Shown one piece after another: positions 10,931 to 22,133 of a DNA stretch of 64,000 bases. Where the stretch lies: NCBI RefSeq assembly GCF_016808335.1, contig NC_053149.1, positions 57,961,922-58,025,921 of the forward strand, written 5' to 3'. Position 1 is the stretch's first letter, and the number at the start of each line of letters is the position of its first letter. The notes below the pieces were generated by a model that saw only the letters and a program-made list of their open reading frames with translations, searched no databases and was not told the DNA's origin. Both the position numbers and the translations under genes were made by a program. This stretch comes from Panicum virgatum (taxonomy: Eukaryota; Streptophyta; Magnoliopsida; Poales; Poaceae).

Positions 10931-13300
10931 AAAAGTTTCGGAACCCAATTTGGAACCTCAGCGTTCGTCCTCGCGTCGCTCCGGCCTGGGGCGGCACGGG
11001 CGGCTCACCAACCCTAGCGCCACCAGCCCACCTCTCGCTAGCTCCTGCCTTGCCGCCGCCAGAGCTCCTCGGCGGAAGCCCGCTCGTGGGCAAGGATTGC
11101 GGCGGCGGGGAGCTTCCCCCTTCTTTTTTCCATCCTCGTCGGGCGCTGGAGGCAGGCCGTGGGGTGCTGATGGCCGGCGGCTCCAGCGAAGGCTACTACC
11201 GGGGCGTCTGCAGATCTGGCACCGCCTTGAGCTGATCTAGGCCTCCTATGCCTGGATCTGGCGGCAGCTGCAGCTGTGGAGGATGCTCGCGACGACGACG
11301 GGGTGTGCGGTGCGGGGCCGGCATGTGCCCGGCGGGCCTCGATGCGTCGGGCGGCGTCGCTTTGCCCGACGGCAGGGCAGCGGCGCGCGGGTGCGCATCG
11401 TCGGCGCGGTTGTCCGGCGGCAGCCCACGTCAGAGCACGCGGCCGGTGAGGTGCGCGACGGGCTGGCGTGGTGGGGGCGGCGGCGGCAAGAGGCTTGCAA
11501 AGCAGGCTGCGGCCGCGCACGGCGGCGTGCTGCTGGGCATGGCCCTTCGCAGTGGCGTGGTGCGCGTGGCCTCCTCGACGGTGCCATGGAGGTGCGGCTG
11601 GCGGCGGCCTGGGGCCTGCTTGACGGTAGTGGAGCGAGGCTGCGAGGAGGCAATGTGATGATGCGAGATGGCCGCGGTGCAGGGAGGCACGACGGCAATG
11701 CCAGCCCCGGGAATGCTACTGTGCTTTGCCGGGATGTGGGCACGCAGCCAGAACGGGATTCTCAGGGCGAAAGCCTGCCGGCGGCGATGACGACGGCGCC
11801 TGAGAGCGTCGTTCCCCTATTGTGGGCGTCATCTTGGAGCCCGTCCCTGCGGCGTTGTTTCTCTGGGTGAAAACCCTGTCCACTCGTGGGACGAGCGACG
11901 GCGGCGCCATTGGCGTCGTTACCTTCTTGGAGGTGTCGTTGGTGGAGACCCATCTTGGCTAACCGGTGGATGCCTTAACGGTGGCTTGGCGGGGCGGCTC
12001 GATGCAAGTGGCAAGCTCGAAGGGGGTTGTTGAATTCAGCGGTGGCGACCGAAATCATGTTGGAAGCCAGGGGTTGTCGTATGAGCGTTGGTTTTGGGCT
12101 GCTTGCAGCGGACCGCGGCGGCTGGCATTGCCTGGCAATCATCAGTGCGGCATGGGACCGCGTCAAAGGACGGCGCTTGCGGCACCAACATCATGGGACA
12201 ACTTGGCTTGCAGCGGACTACGGCAGGTCGTTCAGCTTTGATCGGCGACTTCGGTGTGGTACATGCGGCTAGCATTGCCTGGCAATCGTCAGTGCGGCAT
12301 GGGACTGCGTCAAAGGATGGCGCTTGCGGCACCAACATCACGGGACAACTTGGCTTGCAGCGGACTACGGCAGGTCGTTCAGCTTTGCTCGGCGACTTCG
12401 GTGTGGTACATGCGGCTGGCATTGCCTGGCAATCGTCAGTGCGGCATGGGACTGCGTCAAAGGACGGCGCTTGCGGCACCAACATCATGGAACAACTTGG
12501 CTTGCAGCGGACTACGGCAGGTCGTTCAGCTTTGCTCGGCGACTTCGGTGTGGTACATCGTCGGAAGACGGCGCTAGCGACAACTTGGTTTGCTACCATG
12601 GCGGCAGTGGCTGGTACGCGGGCTTCGCAACGAGATGCTATCGTCCGGAGGGCGTGGTTCGGCTGTCGATGGAGATCATGGAAGTGGGGCATCATTGTTC
12701 TTCATCCTGGTGGCGACATTTTAAACGAATGCGTGACTCGGAGTACTGTGGCGGATGTGGCGAGGCCCCCGCGTGCGGTGCCTTCGGCGAGGCGACTAGA
12801 GCGAGGAGGAGTCCAACAGCGGATGTGGCGAGGCCCCTGTGTGTTGTGTTTTCGTGGCGGCGTCTGCGAGACGGCCTGCGTGCGATCTGGGTTCGGTGGT
12901 TCCACCCTGCCAGTTGACTTACGATGTTGCAGCGGCACTACGGCGAAAGTCCCGCATGGCGGTGGTCTTCTCAGTGCGGTGCTGTCCGTTCATCTCGTTT
13001 CCCTATCGACTTAGGTCCATGGCTCGACGGTGACTTCAGAAGATGAGAAAGGTTGTTAGCTGCAGCGGCTATGTTTCTTTTCTGCCTCTGTTGCCTTGTG
13101 TATTGTCCGAGTCTGTCCCAATCCGATCGGACTGAGTTGAGTCGAGTTGAGTTGGCGTGTGTTGAGGTCCCAATCCAACCCGTCGGTGTTGTTTACTGTG
13201 ATGTTTTTTTTTCCTGATTATGGCCTCCTAGGGACATAATTTTGTATTTTTTCTGCTATATCAATAGAAACGCACTCGTCGAGTGTTGTTGTTCAAAAAC
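10931..13300 (+). mobile_element. Retroposon-like insertion (candidate non-LTR element)
   Basis: About 2.4 kb, GC-rich at its left end and ending in a TTG/A-rich tail (GAGTGTTGTTGTTC followed by AAAAAC repeats). Flanked by a 16-bp near-identical direct repeat (AAAAGCAGAAGAAGAC at 10915-10930; AAAAACAGAAGAAAAC at 13301-13316; 14 of 16 match), as expected for an aged LINE-type target duplication. No reverse transcriptase was found, so it would be non-autonomous or a processed relic. It also contains a 147-bp tandem repeat. Long open frames are probably a by-product of composition and of the repeat period being divisible by three. Confidence 0.5.
12121..12558 (+). repeat. 147-bp tandem repeat, three units
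   Basis: Units begin at 12121, 12268 and 12415, each starting gctRgcattgcctggcaat. Spacing is exactly 147 bp twice. Units differ by only a few substitutions. Because 147 is a multiple of 3, all frames without a stop in one unit stay open throughout. Confidence 0.9.
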
Positions 13301-14705
13301 AAAAACAGAAGAAAACCGCAAGAAGCGTAATAAGAGAAGAACAAACAATAGCCAAAAGCCCCCACTCACACCAAAGCCCTCGTGCGCGCGGAGTATCACG
13401 GAAGAGTCACCCTTCCTGACGCCGCTCGCGCTCGGCCGCCTTGTGTTGTGATCCAGCGAGTCTGTTTTACTTAGGCTCTCCGCACTCGTCACTCTCTAAA
13501 TTCACTCTCTAAAAAGAATATTCCTGCCTAGTCATCGAGATTCTCCTCTCTATATTCAGTTTCTCCGCGCCCATCCATTCTCTATATCACTCTCTATACC
13601 AACTACCAGCCGCGGGACCCACACGTCGAATTCTTTTTATCTCTTTCTTTTTACCGCACCCTCCCTTCCATTCTCTCTCTCCTCTCCCCGCCGCCCCTGG
13701 ACCTCGACGCCGTCGCCCCCTGGACCTCGCGCCGCCCCCTGGAGCTCCGCGGCGGGGACGTGGCGCTGCCGGTGGCGGCCGAGCTCCGCCGCTCCCTCCT
13801 CCCCCCCCTCCCCTGATCTGGCCGGGGCGGGGCGCGCGGGCCGCGGGGCGCACGGCAGCGGCAGCTTCGACGGCGGAGCAGGGCGAGGGGAGGCGCGGCG
13901 GAGCTCCCCCTCCCTCCTCCCCGCTCCCTACCTCGGTGGCCATGGCGGCCATGGCGGACGCGCGGCACGCGCGCGCCCTCTCCTCTCCCCTCAGACGGAC
14001 GCGCCGCGAGGGAGCAGGGGCCTCCGCTCCGCCGCGTGCTCCTCCGCCGCCGGCCGGATCCAAGCATGCTCCCCGCTCCCCGGTGCTCCGGCCGGCCTGC
14101 CGCCGCAAGGGAGCAGGGGCCTCCTCCAGGCGGCGCCCCCTCCCATGGCGGCCGTCAGCGCGGCCTTCCCGCCCCTCCCTCGCCGGCTCCCCTCTCTCCG
14201 GCTACTCCGCCCTGGCGCGGACGGCGGCGAACGGGGTCGAGCTCGGCGGCGAGCCCCTCCTCCTCGGCCTCCTCGCCGCGCTGGCGGCCGAGCTCCGCCG
14301 CTCCCTCCTCCCCCCTCCCCTGCTCGCGCGGCCGGGGCCTGCTCGAGCTCCGCCGCGGCGTTCGCCCCCTCCCTCCCTATCCGGCGGGCCGGCGGCCGGG
14401 GCCTGCTCGAGCGCCGCCGCGGCCGTGGGGGCGCGCGGCCCGGCTCGGCTCCGGTCCCCGGCTCCCTCCGCTCACGCCGGTCGCGGGGGCGTGGCGAGCA
14501 GGCGCGGAGGCCCGGCCCATGGCGCTCTCTCTATCTCCCTCCCTCCCTCCTCTCTCCCTCCGCCCTGCTCTCGCCGGCCCCTCTCCCTCCGCTGCCCCTC
14601 CGCGCGGAGCACCCTGGCCCGAGCAGGCGGGCGCGGCGGACGCCCCCGCGCGCAAGGCGGGCGCACCGGCGAAGGCCCGCGCGCACCGGCGAGGCAGGCG
14701 CGGAG

Positions 14706-14955
14706 GCGGCGGCGGGCGGGCGGAGCTCCGGCCGTGGGGCCATGGCGCCGAGCTCGTGCGGCTTGGCGGGGCGGGAAGGACGAGCGGGCCCGCGCGCGTC
14801 AGTTCCCAGAGTGGACCGTGGCGCGGTACGGTCCGCTCTGGAAACTGACGCGCGCGGGCCCGCTCGTCCTTCCCGCCCCGCTCCGCCCCGCCAAGCCGCA
14901 CGAGCTCGGCGCCATGGCCACGCGGCCGGAGCTCCGCCCGCCCGCCGCCGCCGCC
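14706..14955. repeat. Central inverted repeat of the foldback element
   Basis: Two arms of about 120 bp separated by roughly 8 bp. The innermost parts (cgtcagttcccagagtgg near 14800 and ctctggaaactgacg near 14838) pair with two mismatches. Pairing continues outward through the gcggcttggcggggcgg / ccgccccgccaagccgc blocks to the ggagctccg blocks. A transcript would form a long hairpin. Confidence 0.85.
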
Positions 14956-15770
14956 GCGAGGGAGCCCGGTGCGCGCGGCCCCCGCTTGCCCCCTCCGCCC
15001 CTGCTCCGTCGCGCGTGGGGGCGACGGCGTCGCGGCCTCCGTCCGGCGGCGGCCCGCCCTGGCCGCTCCGCCCCGCCAAGCCAAGCCCGCGGCGGCGCTG
15101 CTCGCTCCGCCCCGCCCCGCCAAGCCAAGCCCGCCAAGCGTGGAGGCGCTGGGGAGGTGGCGTGGGCCCTGCCACCACCGTTGCACCCCGTCCTCCTCCC
15201 CCGCTGCTAGGACACGGCGGCGGCAAGGAGCTCGCCTGCGCCGGAGCGCCGGGAGGGAGGGAGCCGCAAAGGGAGGAGAGCCGGGCCTCTGCTCCTCCGA
15301 TTTGCCGGCGCGGGCCTCGCCGAGGAAACCGAGATGGCCTCTGCTCCTCCGATTTGCCGGCACCTCCACGCCACACCCGCAGCCAGGGAGGGAGGCCGTC
15401 GCCGAGGATGAAGGAGAGAGGGAGGTAGGCCGAGGGGTGGGTCACGGCGGCCCCGCCCGGAGCCGAGGAGGTGCTCGAGCTCCCGCCGCTGGGTCGAATC
15501 GAGGGAGCCGGCGTGGGGCGCGGCGCCCTGCTCCTCCGCCGACGGCGGCGGCCAGCGTGGGCGGCGGCCGGCCGCGCGAGCAGGGGAGGGGGGGAGGAGG
15601 GAGCGGCGGAGCTCGGCCGCCAGCGCGGAGGGGCAGCGAGCTCGGCATGGCGTCGCGGGCCTCCTCCGCCGCGTGGCCGAGGCGGCGGCGAGGAGGGCCT
15701 GCGCCCCCGCGGGGCTCGCGGCCGCGGCCTCCTCCGCCGCATGGCGACCCGCCAGGGCCTCCGCCGGCGC

Positions 15771-15950
15771 GCGCAGGGGAGGGGGAAGGGGGGCGGCCGG
15801 CGCGCGCAGGGGAGGGGGAAGGGGGCGGCCGGCGCGCGCAGGGGAGGGGGAAGGGGGGCGGCGCGCGCAGGGGAGGGGGAAGGGGGGCGGCCGGCGCGCG
15901 CAGGGGAGGGGGAAGGGGGGCGGCCGGCGCGCGCAGGGGAGGGGGAAGGA
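15771..15950 (+). repeat. 31-bp minisatellite
   Basis: About six units of GCGCGCAGGGGAGGGGGAAG followed by GGGGCGGCCG, differing by one or two bases. Inside the right half of the foldback element. Confidence 0.85.
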
Positions 15951-16273
15951 GGAGCAGGGCGCCGCCGGGCCTCGGAGCTCCGATCCTGCTCCTGGAGCTC
16001 GCCCAGCCGCCGCAGCCATGGGTCCGCCGCGCCTCGCGGGGGGAGAGAGAGAGAGGGGCGCGGGGGAGAGAGAGCGGGGAGGGAGGGCGGGGGGTAAAAA
16101 AAAGGAAAAAAAATTACCGACACGTGGGCCCCACGGTGTGGTAGTTGGTATAGAGAGTGATATAGAGAGTGAATGAACGCGGAGAAACTGAATATGGAGA
16201 GGAGAATCTCGATGACCAGGCAGGAATATTCCTTTTAGAGAGTGAATTTAGAGAGTGACGAGTGCGGAAAGCC

Positions 16274-17350
16274 TTAGCGCGCCAAGAACGCCAGGACGGA
16301 GACGACGGCGAGGAGGAGAACGTGGCGGCCAGCGAACGCGGCGGCGGTGCCGGCGCTGACGGTGCTGGGCACGGGGCCGAACGCGGCGACCGGTGTCGTG
16401 AAGCTCCCTCCCGTGCTGGGCGTTGTCGCCGGGTTGCTTGCGGAGCCTGGAGAGGACGCGCCCGTGCCGGTCGCGTTGCCGCTTGCCCCCGCCTCGCTGC
16501 ATCCCACGCGCAACGGAGTCGATAGCAGAAGAACACGTCAGTCCCGTGTGACGATTTGTTCCCAACAGGGAACCGAGTTTGGTAGCTACGACTAAGAAGG
16601 TACCTCGGAGTCGCAGGGTATTTGCAGGTTCCAGAGCCTGCAAACCGGCAGCAAAAACCAAAAATATACTAGTTGTTAGGCACGACCGGGAAGATGCTGC
16701 AAGGTCAGCCGTGTGACGGCGAGGAAGGGCAAGGGGAAGGGGATCGGAGCGTGAGGGTTACTCGGGTCCGTGTCGGTGAGGTTGGCGGTGCCGCCGAAGT
16801 CGCAGGTGGCGCCGTTGGCCTGGCTGTTCCGCTGGAAGTAGCTGTTGGCGGCGTAGGAGCAGTGCGCGCGCACCGAGGTGGGGCTGTAGCACGGACCCGT
16901 CGGGAGCACGGCGGCGCAGTCCGCGCCGTGCCCGCACGCGTAGTCTAGCGTCCTCTGCAGCGCCGCGTCCGCCGCGTCCGGCCGGCACACGCACCACGAG
17001 CCGTCTGCATCCATGCCACACACGGGACAAGCACAAACCTTATTGATGTTCTGCATACTGGCAAACGAGCTTCATCGATCGATCGATAGGAACAGGAAAT
17101 GAATGTTTGGACAATGAGGTCGCAGGTTGTCTGATTCGGCGAAAACGTCTCGAGTCTTGACAGTGCTGAGGACTGACAGGGGTACGGGATACCTCTAGTT
17201 GATGCCTCGTGTTTCTGCAAGCTCAGCGACGTGCGCAACTTGTGGAAGGAATCAGTATTGTGCGGGTAGCCGAAGACGAAAGCGAGATGCCTCACCTGAT
17301 CCTCTGAACGCCATGGCCAGCAAGAGCAGCAGGAGCACCATAGTTGCCAT
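16274..17350 (-). CDS. X8/CBM43 protein, PDCB-like, GPI-anchored
   Basis: Four minus-strand exons: 17350-17296, 17004-16762, 16637-16604 and 16496-16274, all GT-AG with matching phases, giving 184 aa. Residues 1-18 form a signal peptide (MATMVLLLLLLAMAF). Then comes one X8 domain (WCVCRPD, LDYACGHGADC, CYSPTSVRAHCSYAANSYFQ, CDFGGTANLTDTDPS, and CKYP from exon 3). A Ser/Thr/Gly/Pro-rich linker and a hydrophobic tail (LLLAVVSVLAFLAR) indicate a GPI signal. Plasmodesmata callose-binding proteins have this layout; they bind beta-1,3-glucan at plasmodesmal necks and limit cell-to-cell movement. The stop codon TAA (16276-16274) is also the target site of the foldback element, so the native 3' UTR now starts 2.8 kb away. 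Confidence 0.9.
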
Positions 17351-18100
17351 CGCCTCCTGACGGGGAGCTCTCTCTCTTTCTCTCTCGAGCTCGCCGCCGC
17401 TGGTTTCAGCGCTGTGCTAGTAGCAGCAGTAGTCTAGTAGAGCGCGGCGTGGCGCGAGACTCCATTTATTGGTGACTCGCCAGCGGCCGCGTCCATTTTT
17501 CTGCGCGTTTCGGCCATCCCGCAGGCTGTCGCGCTTTGGACGGAGCTGCGCCTGCCCCGTCGGCGTCCGCCGACGGCTGTTTTTCCGGCTGCTTTGGGGG
17601 CGGGATTATTACAGGCCATCGTGCTCAAAAGCAAAGACACAACGCAAAGCTGCTTTTGTGTGCTCTGATCTGATGCAGCAGACTGCTAGTGCTGGCCAGA
17701 TGGCTCGAGGCCATTAGTGTGGAGCTTTTTATCTCCTCTTTGGGGGGAAGCAAAGCTAGGCACACATGTTGGCTTCTCCTTGGAGATACGGAGTTGTATA
17801 TGCAGACTGCCGATACTTTCTTTCGTGGAAGATATGTCTGCAATCTGCTCAAGTATACCTGCAACATCTGATGCAAATCCAGCAACAGTGACAGGGTCTG
17901 AGTAGTTGTGTTATCTCAAAATTACATTTGTAGGAGTTTTCAACAGATTCTACTACTCAAAACATCGTAAACCGCGAGGGAGACCTTCCATCCGTTAATT
18001 TCAGTTTCCGCGGGTGTATAACAATGTCTTTCAAGCAAAACAGCAAGCTGATCCATGTTGCTAAACATACCATATTACCATCTCCGTGTTTTAGAAGGGC
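17351..18100 (-). promoter_or_regulatory. 5' flank of the PDCB-like gene
   Basis: Upstream of the start codon at 17350. An AATAAATGG stretch at about 17463-17472 on the minus strand could act as a TATA element, but this is weak. The rest, to about 18100, holds nothing I recognise. Confidence 0.3.
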
Positions 18101-18443
18101 ATATCGACTGAACCATCCAGAGCTGGTACCAATTGGACCATGCACAACAACGGATTTAACATGATTGCAGCAAACTGCAAACCTGACCAGTGACCATTAC
18201 TGACAGATACAAATGAGAAATGGTCTAGCTCCAGGCACCAAACAGAGTTTATTATCATAACTTTCCGCTGAGAAGAGCACACGAATGCTCATATCAGTAC
18301 AATCCAATCATAATCCAACACCGGATCACAAGCATGAACACTCAACATAGATGGCACATCATAACAGCACAGAACCTGAACAAGCAAACCACCGAAACAG
18401 AGCACAGCTTATTCCGAGCACTGCCCGCGCTAGGACAACCACT

Positions 18444-21040
18444 TCAAGCAGATGGCTTCATCAGAGCTGCAACCTTCTGAACAAGTGAACAGATGGCCTC
18501 TCCATCAGGCTAGACCACCAGGCCTTCACATGGGGGTACCCATCAAGCACCGACGCATGGGGCGTTGCAAACAAGCATAGGGTGGCAGTGACATGGTTAA
18601 GGTCAGCAAGGCTGAGAAACTCTCCAGCCAAGTACTTGTACTTGGTCAGGCGTGCCTCGTACACCTCCAGCACCTTCTTCAGCTTCTCAAGATTCTCCTC
18701 AACAACCTTCTGGTCAGTGGATCCCCCAAACATAGGTCTGACGAGGCACTGTAAGAGGATGGGGTCCAGCACAGAGGTGTACTGGTTGGCCTCCACCTCC
18801 ATCCAGACATCCACCATTGCTGACTCCTCAAGATTGCCTTCAACAGCTCCGGCTTGTGTTTACGGGCTGCATACTTGCAAATTGCACGCGATTCTAATAG
18901 AGGAGAAAATAATAGCAAAGTTAGAAAAAAAATAAACATCATTGGCAGATACAAAAGGATTCTACAGGAGCATCCGACAGTATAAACCCTCTCAGAAAGT
19001 GATGAGTAGAAAGAAAATTATATCACTTCGTTCATTGGACAAGGTGAGCCAGAACAAGTCACTTAAAAGTCAAAGGTGTTGGTCCCTTTCAATTTAATTT
19101 TTATAGGGAACATATAAATGTAAAAAACATCATCATTGGACTGGTGTGAAAAAAATGAAGCACAAGATAAGCAAACTACCTAAGTAGTTCCTACCGCACC
19201 ATGACATTTTGCAATCAGGCAGAATATTTTTCATCATGCCGTATTACAAATGTGAGAGAGTTGTTGATTTCCTTTAGTGCAGGACTCTGAACAGCTGATG
19301 TGCTTCTAGGACAAGCTGAGATAGCTTTTTTTTTTTTAAAAAAACGTTGCTAACCTCGCCCTATGTTATGAAACGGGTAAAGTTACCAACAATAAATGAA
19401 ATAACGGCGACAGGAACATACTAGAAACAACTCAAAAGGATCGTCAAGAGATAGGATCATACCCCAGACGTACAAGTCACTATCTTGCAAAGCTGGAACC
19501 TGATCAAATGGCTGCAGAGAAACAGAAAGTGGTGTTAAGAGTCAGGACAGAGTTCCGAAAATCAGATGTTTTAGTACATTACATCCTCGCCAGTTCAAAT
19601 TTCCAATTAGCTTATGATTGTGTACATCATGTTAAATTTCAGATAGGTCATACGTGCATCAACAAGCTCAAAAAGCTCAAAACATACATATATTCAAAAG
19701 ATTTTAGTTTTATGTCAAGTATAATTGCTGAGAAGTACACGAAAGGAGTTGTTGGCATGTACTAGATTACTTCTTGAAACGGTTTAAAGAGAATGCACAA
19801 TTGTGCACCCAACAAATTTTCAGACTTGCAGTACTAAATTGGCATGTACTAGATTACTTCTTGAAACGGTTTGGTTAGGAGTCCCATCAACTTTACACAA
19901 AAAGACGAATGTCCGCATGGAGTACTAAATGAAGTCTATTTGCAAAACCTTTTCAGGGATGGGTGTAACTTTTTTGCGACGAATCTAATGATAGTAATTA
20001 ATTGACGATTTGCTACAGTAATGCTACAGTAATCATTCGCTAATCACGCGGTCAAAGACCTCGTTAGATTCGTCTCGCGATTTACACGTGGGGTCCTGCG
20101 GGTGGTTTTGTAATTAGTCTTTATTTAATACTCTAAATTAGTGGTCAAAGATGCAAAAAGTTTTTGCGAATTTTTTTTCAGCCCAAACCAAACACGGCCT
20201 AGTCATCCTGCGTATTAAGTCAGTTACCAGTTCGATGACCTATCCAAAATAGTCATCAATTTCTCAGCTCTAAGCCCCTCAGATCTGAAATTCCCATTGT
20301 CCTCTCCCTCCCTTGCTAGCATTTGATCAAATCATATGAACAACAATCCAGCACGTGAGTCAAAACCAAGCGAAGAACAATTGGACCAGGATAAGGAGGG
20401 GCGAACTAGACGAGCAGCGAATAATTTTGACATTCTTATTAGTCCAAATCGAGTATAAGGAATTTCAATCCACTTCGTACGGCCCAAATCTTGGCTGTGG
20501 TCAAGAGTGTAAAAGTTACATTTGCGCACATACTTACACCCCACGGTGAGAGGTTAGTGGCGCTGGAATCGAAGACCGAAGAATTCAGTAAATTGCACCG
20601 CGGCGGGAATAGTTAGTAGCCTAGTATACATACTATGTTCTTCCAACTTCGGAATCAGGTAGATCTCCTAAATCTTGAATCCCCAACTCCCCTACCCAAA
20701 CCGTAGCCTTGAATCCTAAAACCCCGACGAGACTACGAGAGGCTAGGCGCGAGAGGAAAAATCTCTAGATAACCCATCGACGGTAGCGACCGCAGCACCA
20801 TCAGCACGCGAAGTCGCGAACGGAGCACCGCCGTTGTATTTGCCAGGCGGAAAAAAGAAGGGGAAAAGAGGGGGCGGGGATGATACGTACGTTGCGGGCG
20901 AGGTGCTCGGGGCTCTTGTGCTCGGCGGTGGCGAAGTTGATGGGCACGATCTCGTAGTCGGCGCCGGCCTCCTCCAGCGCCAGCGCGCTCCTCGTCATGT
21001 TCCACGACATCGTCGAGCCGTACAGCTTCATCGGAGCCAT
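18444..21040 (-). pseudogene. GSTF: Phi-class glutathione S-transferase, broken copy
   Basis: Exon 1 (21040-20891) is intact and encodes the N-terminal thioredoxin-like part. Exon 2 (19511-19463) is in frame but changes the conserved FGQVPALQDGD core: both glycines are altered (to Asp and Ser). Exon 3 (18893-18444) has two lesions against the intact copy at 59473-61698. A 4-bp deletion near 18840 shifts the frame within the first 20 codons. An 8-bp insertion near 18482 shifts the last ten codons. A full product cannot be made. Intron 1 carries a MITE, and another lies about 180 bp upstream of the start. The most likely reading is a decayed tandem duplicate. Confidence 0.88.
19835..20201. mobile_element. 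Tourist-like MITE, copy 2, in intron 1 of the GST pseudogene
   Basis: Absent from the intact GST copy, where ttgcagg runs directly into attttagtcatcctgcg. Contains GACGAATCTAATGATAG and TTAGATTCGTCTCGCG, an inverted pair, and ends ccaaaccaaacacggcct. The insert begins with a second copy of a host stretch (gcatgtactagattactt), so a small duplication came with it. Borders approximate. Confidence 0.65.
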
Positions 21041-21224
21041 GATCTCTCCGCTTTCAGAGTTCTGAGACCGAACCTTCCCCCTCCTATCGGCCCTCGGTTC
21101 TTCTTCCTTGGCTGTGATTCTCTCTCTCTCTGCGTCGACTTCGCTGCCCGAAGTGGCGCTCCTGGCTAGGCCCTCGTTTAATAGGCGCGCGGCCGCAGCG
21201 GCCGCGGCGGGTGTGGATGTTGAG

Positions 21225-21550
21225 GGAATGTTTAGATTAATTTGCCAAATTTTTTTAAAAAGGAATCTTACTTGGAGTGTTAAATAAAATTTATTTACAA
21301 AACATTTTACAAGAATAGGTTGTAAATCGTGAGACGAATCTAATGAGCCTAATTAATTCATAATTAGTCTATAATTAGCGGATGGTTACTGTAGCATTAC
21401 TATTGCAAATCATGAATTAAGTAGACTCATTAGATTCGTCTCGCGATTTACAACAAATCCGTGTAAAAAAAAATTGTAAATAGATTTTATTTAATACTCC
21501 ATGCATATATCCAAACATTCGATATGATGTTTTTAGGTGTAACATTCGAT
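21225..21550. mobile_element. Tourist-like MITE, copy 3, upstream of the GST pseudogene
   Basis: Present only in the left GST block; the right block reads straight from gctgttga to gtggagtggg. Contains the inverted pair GAGACGAATCTAATGAG / CTCATTAGATTCGTCTCG. Lies about 180 bp upstream of the exon 1 ATG. Confidence 0.75.
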
Positions 21551-21596
21551 GTAGAGTGGGAGTGGGGTGGGTAGGTGGTGGTGCGGCAGCGGCAGC

Positions 21597-22133
21597 CTCG
21601 GAGATTTCTTATAGAGCGCGTGTGCGCTAGCAGCGAACGGACGGGGCGGGAGGTGGGCGGGGCGGGAGGTGGTCGGTGGCGAGGTCGTCACCGGGCGTGG
21701 GCGGCGGTGGGAGGGCGCCAGTCTTCTTGTTTTGGGGTTGCTAGGGTTCGCCGGAGTTCCCCGGCTATAGAGGGAGGTCGGGGGCGGTGAGGCGCGGCGG
21801 CGGGAGCACCGCCAACCGGGTGGTGGGGGACGGCGGTTGGGCAGGGTCGGGGCGGGGGCGAGCTGCTGCGACGAAGCTCCGACGGCGAGTTAGGGTGGGG
21901 GAGTCGAGATGGCGATGGTGGATCCCACGCCGTCGGAGACGAGTAGGGCGGCAGGGGGGCGACAAGTTAGGGTGGGGGAGGTCGACGGCACCGGAGACGG
22001 CTAGGGCGGCGCCGGCGACGGGGGGTCGTTGGAAGGAAGAAACGAGAAGGTGAAAAAGAAGAAAGACAGTAGAACAGGCTCTTCGTTCGCTACAACAATT
22101 AGCAGCGAACGAGGGCTGCCGAGTGTCCCCCGG
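21597..22133. mobile_element. GC-rich insertion of about 540 bp, left GST block only
   Basis: In the right block ggcagc is followed directly by cccgttggtcaac. Here about 540 bp separate these two pieces, flanked by CGGCAGC on both sides, a possible 7-bp target duplication. The insert is GC-rich, has no clear coding potential, and contains agcagcgaac near both ends. Family unknown. Confidence 0.55.

Larger units (their letters stand above)
13474..16273. mobile_element. Foldback TIR element, PIF/Harbinger-like target site
   Basis: A 2800-bp element with terminal inverted repeats of about 165 bp (13474-13640 and 16273-16107). They start GGCTCTCCGCACTCGTCACT and GGCTTTCCGCACTCGTCACT and differ at about a dozen positions. 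Flanked by TTA on both sides (13471-13473 and 16274-16276), the PIF/Harbinger target duplication. The interior is extremely GC-rich and itself largely palindromic: 14277-14335 is repeated inverted at 15571-15629, and a tight hairpin is centred near 14829. No transposase is seen, so it is non-autonomous. Its right TTA is the reverse complement of the stop codon of the adjacent PDCB-like gene. Confidence 0.8.

Noticed and set aside
12088..13014. 308-codon frame with three repeated modules
   Set aside because: The repeat period is a multiple of 3, so frames stay open automatically; no domain, no homologue recognised.
15771..15950. Possible CRISPR-like array
   Set aside because: Units are contiguous 31-bp repeats without spacers, in a plant nuclear context.
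13936..16123. Very long open frames on both strands (up to 530 codons)
   Set aside because: They lie inside the GC-rich foldback element, are Arg/Pro/Ala/Gly-rich with no domain, and overlap in all frames. Long frames are expected at this composition.
17625..17885. 86-codon minus-strand frame upstream of the PDCB gene
   Set aside because: No homology recognised, and it overlaps the promoter region.
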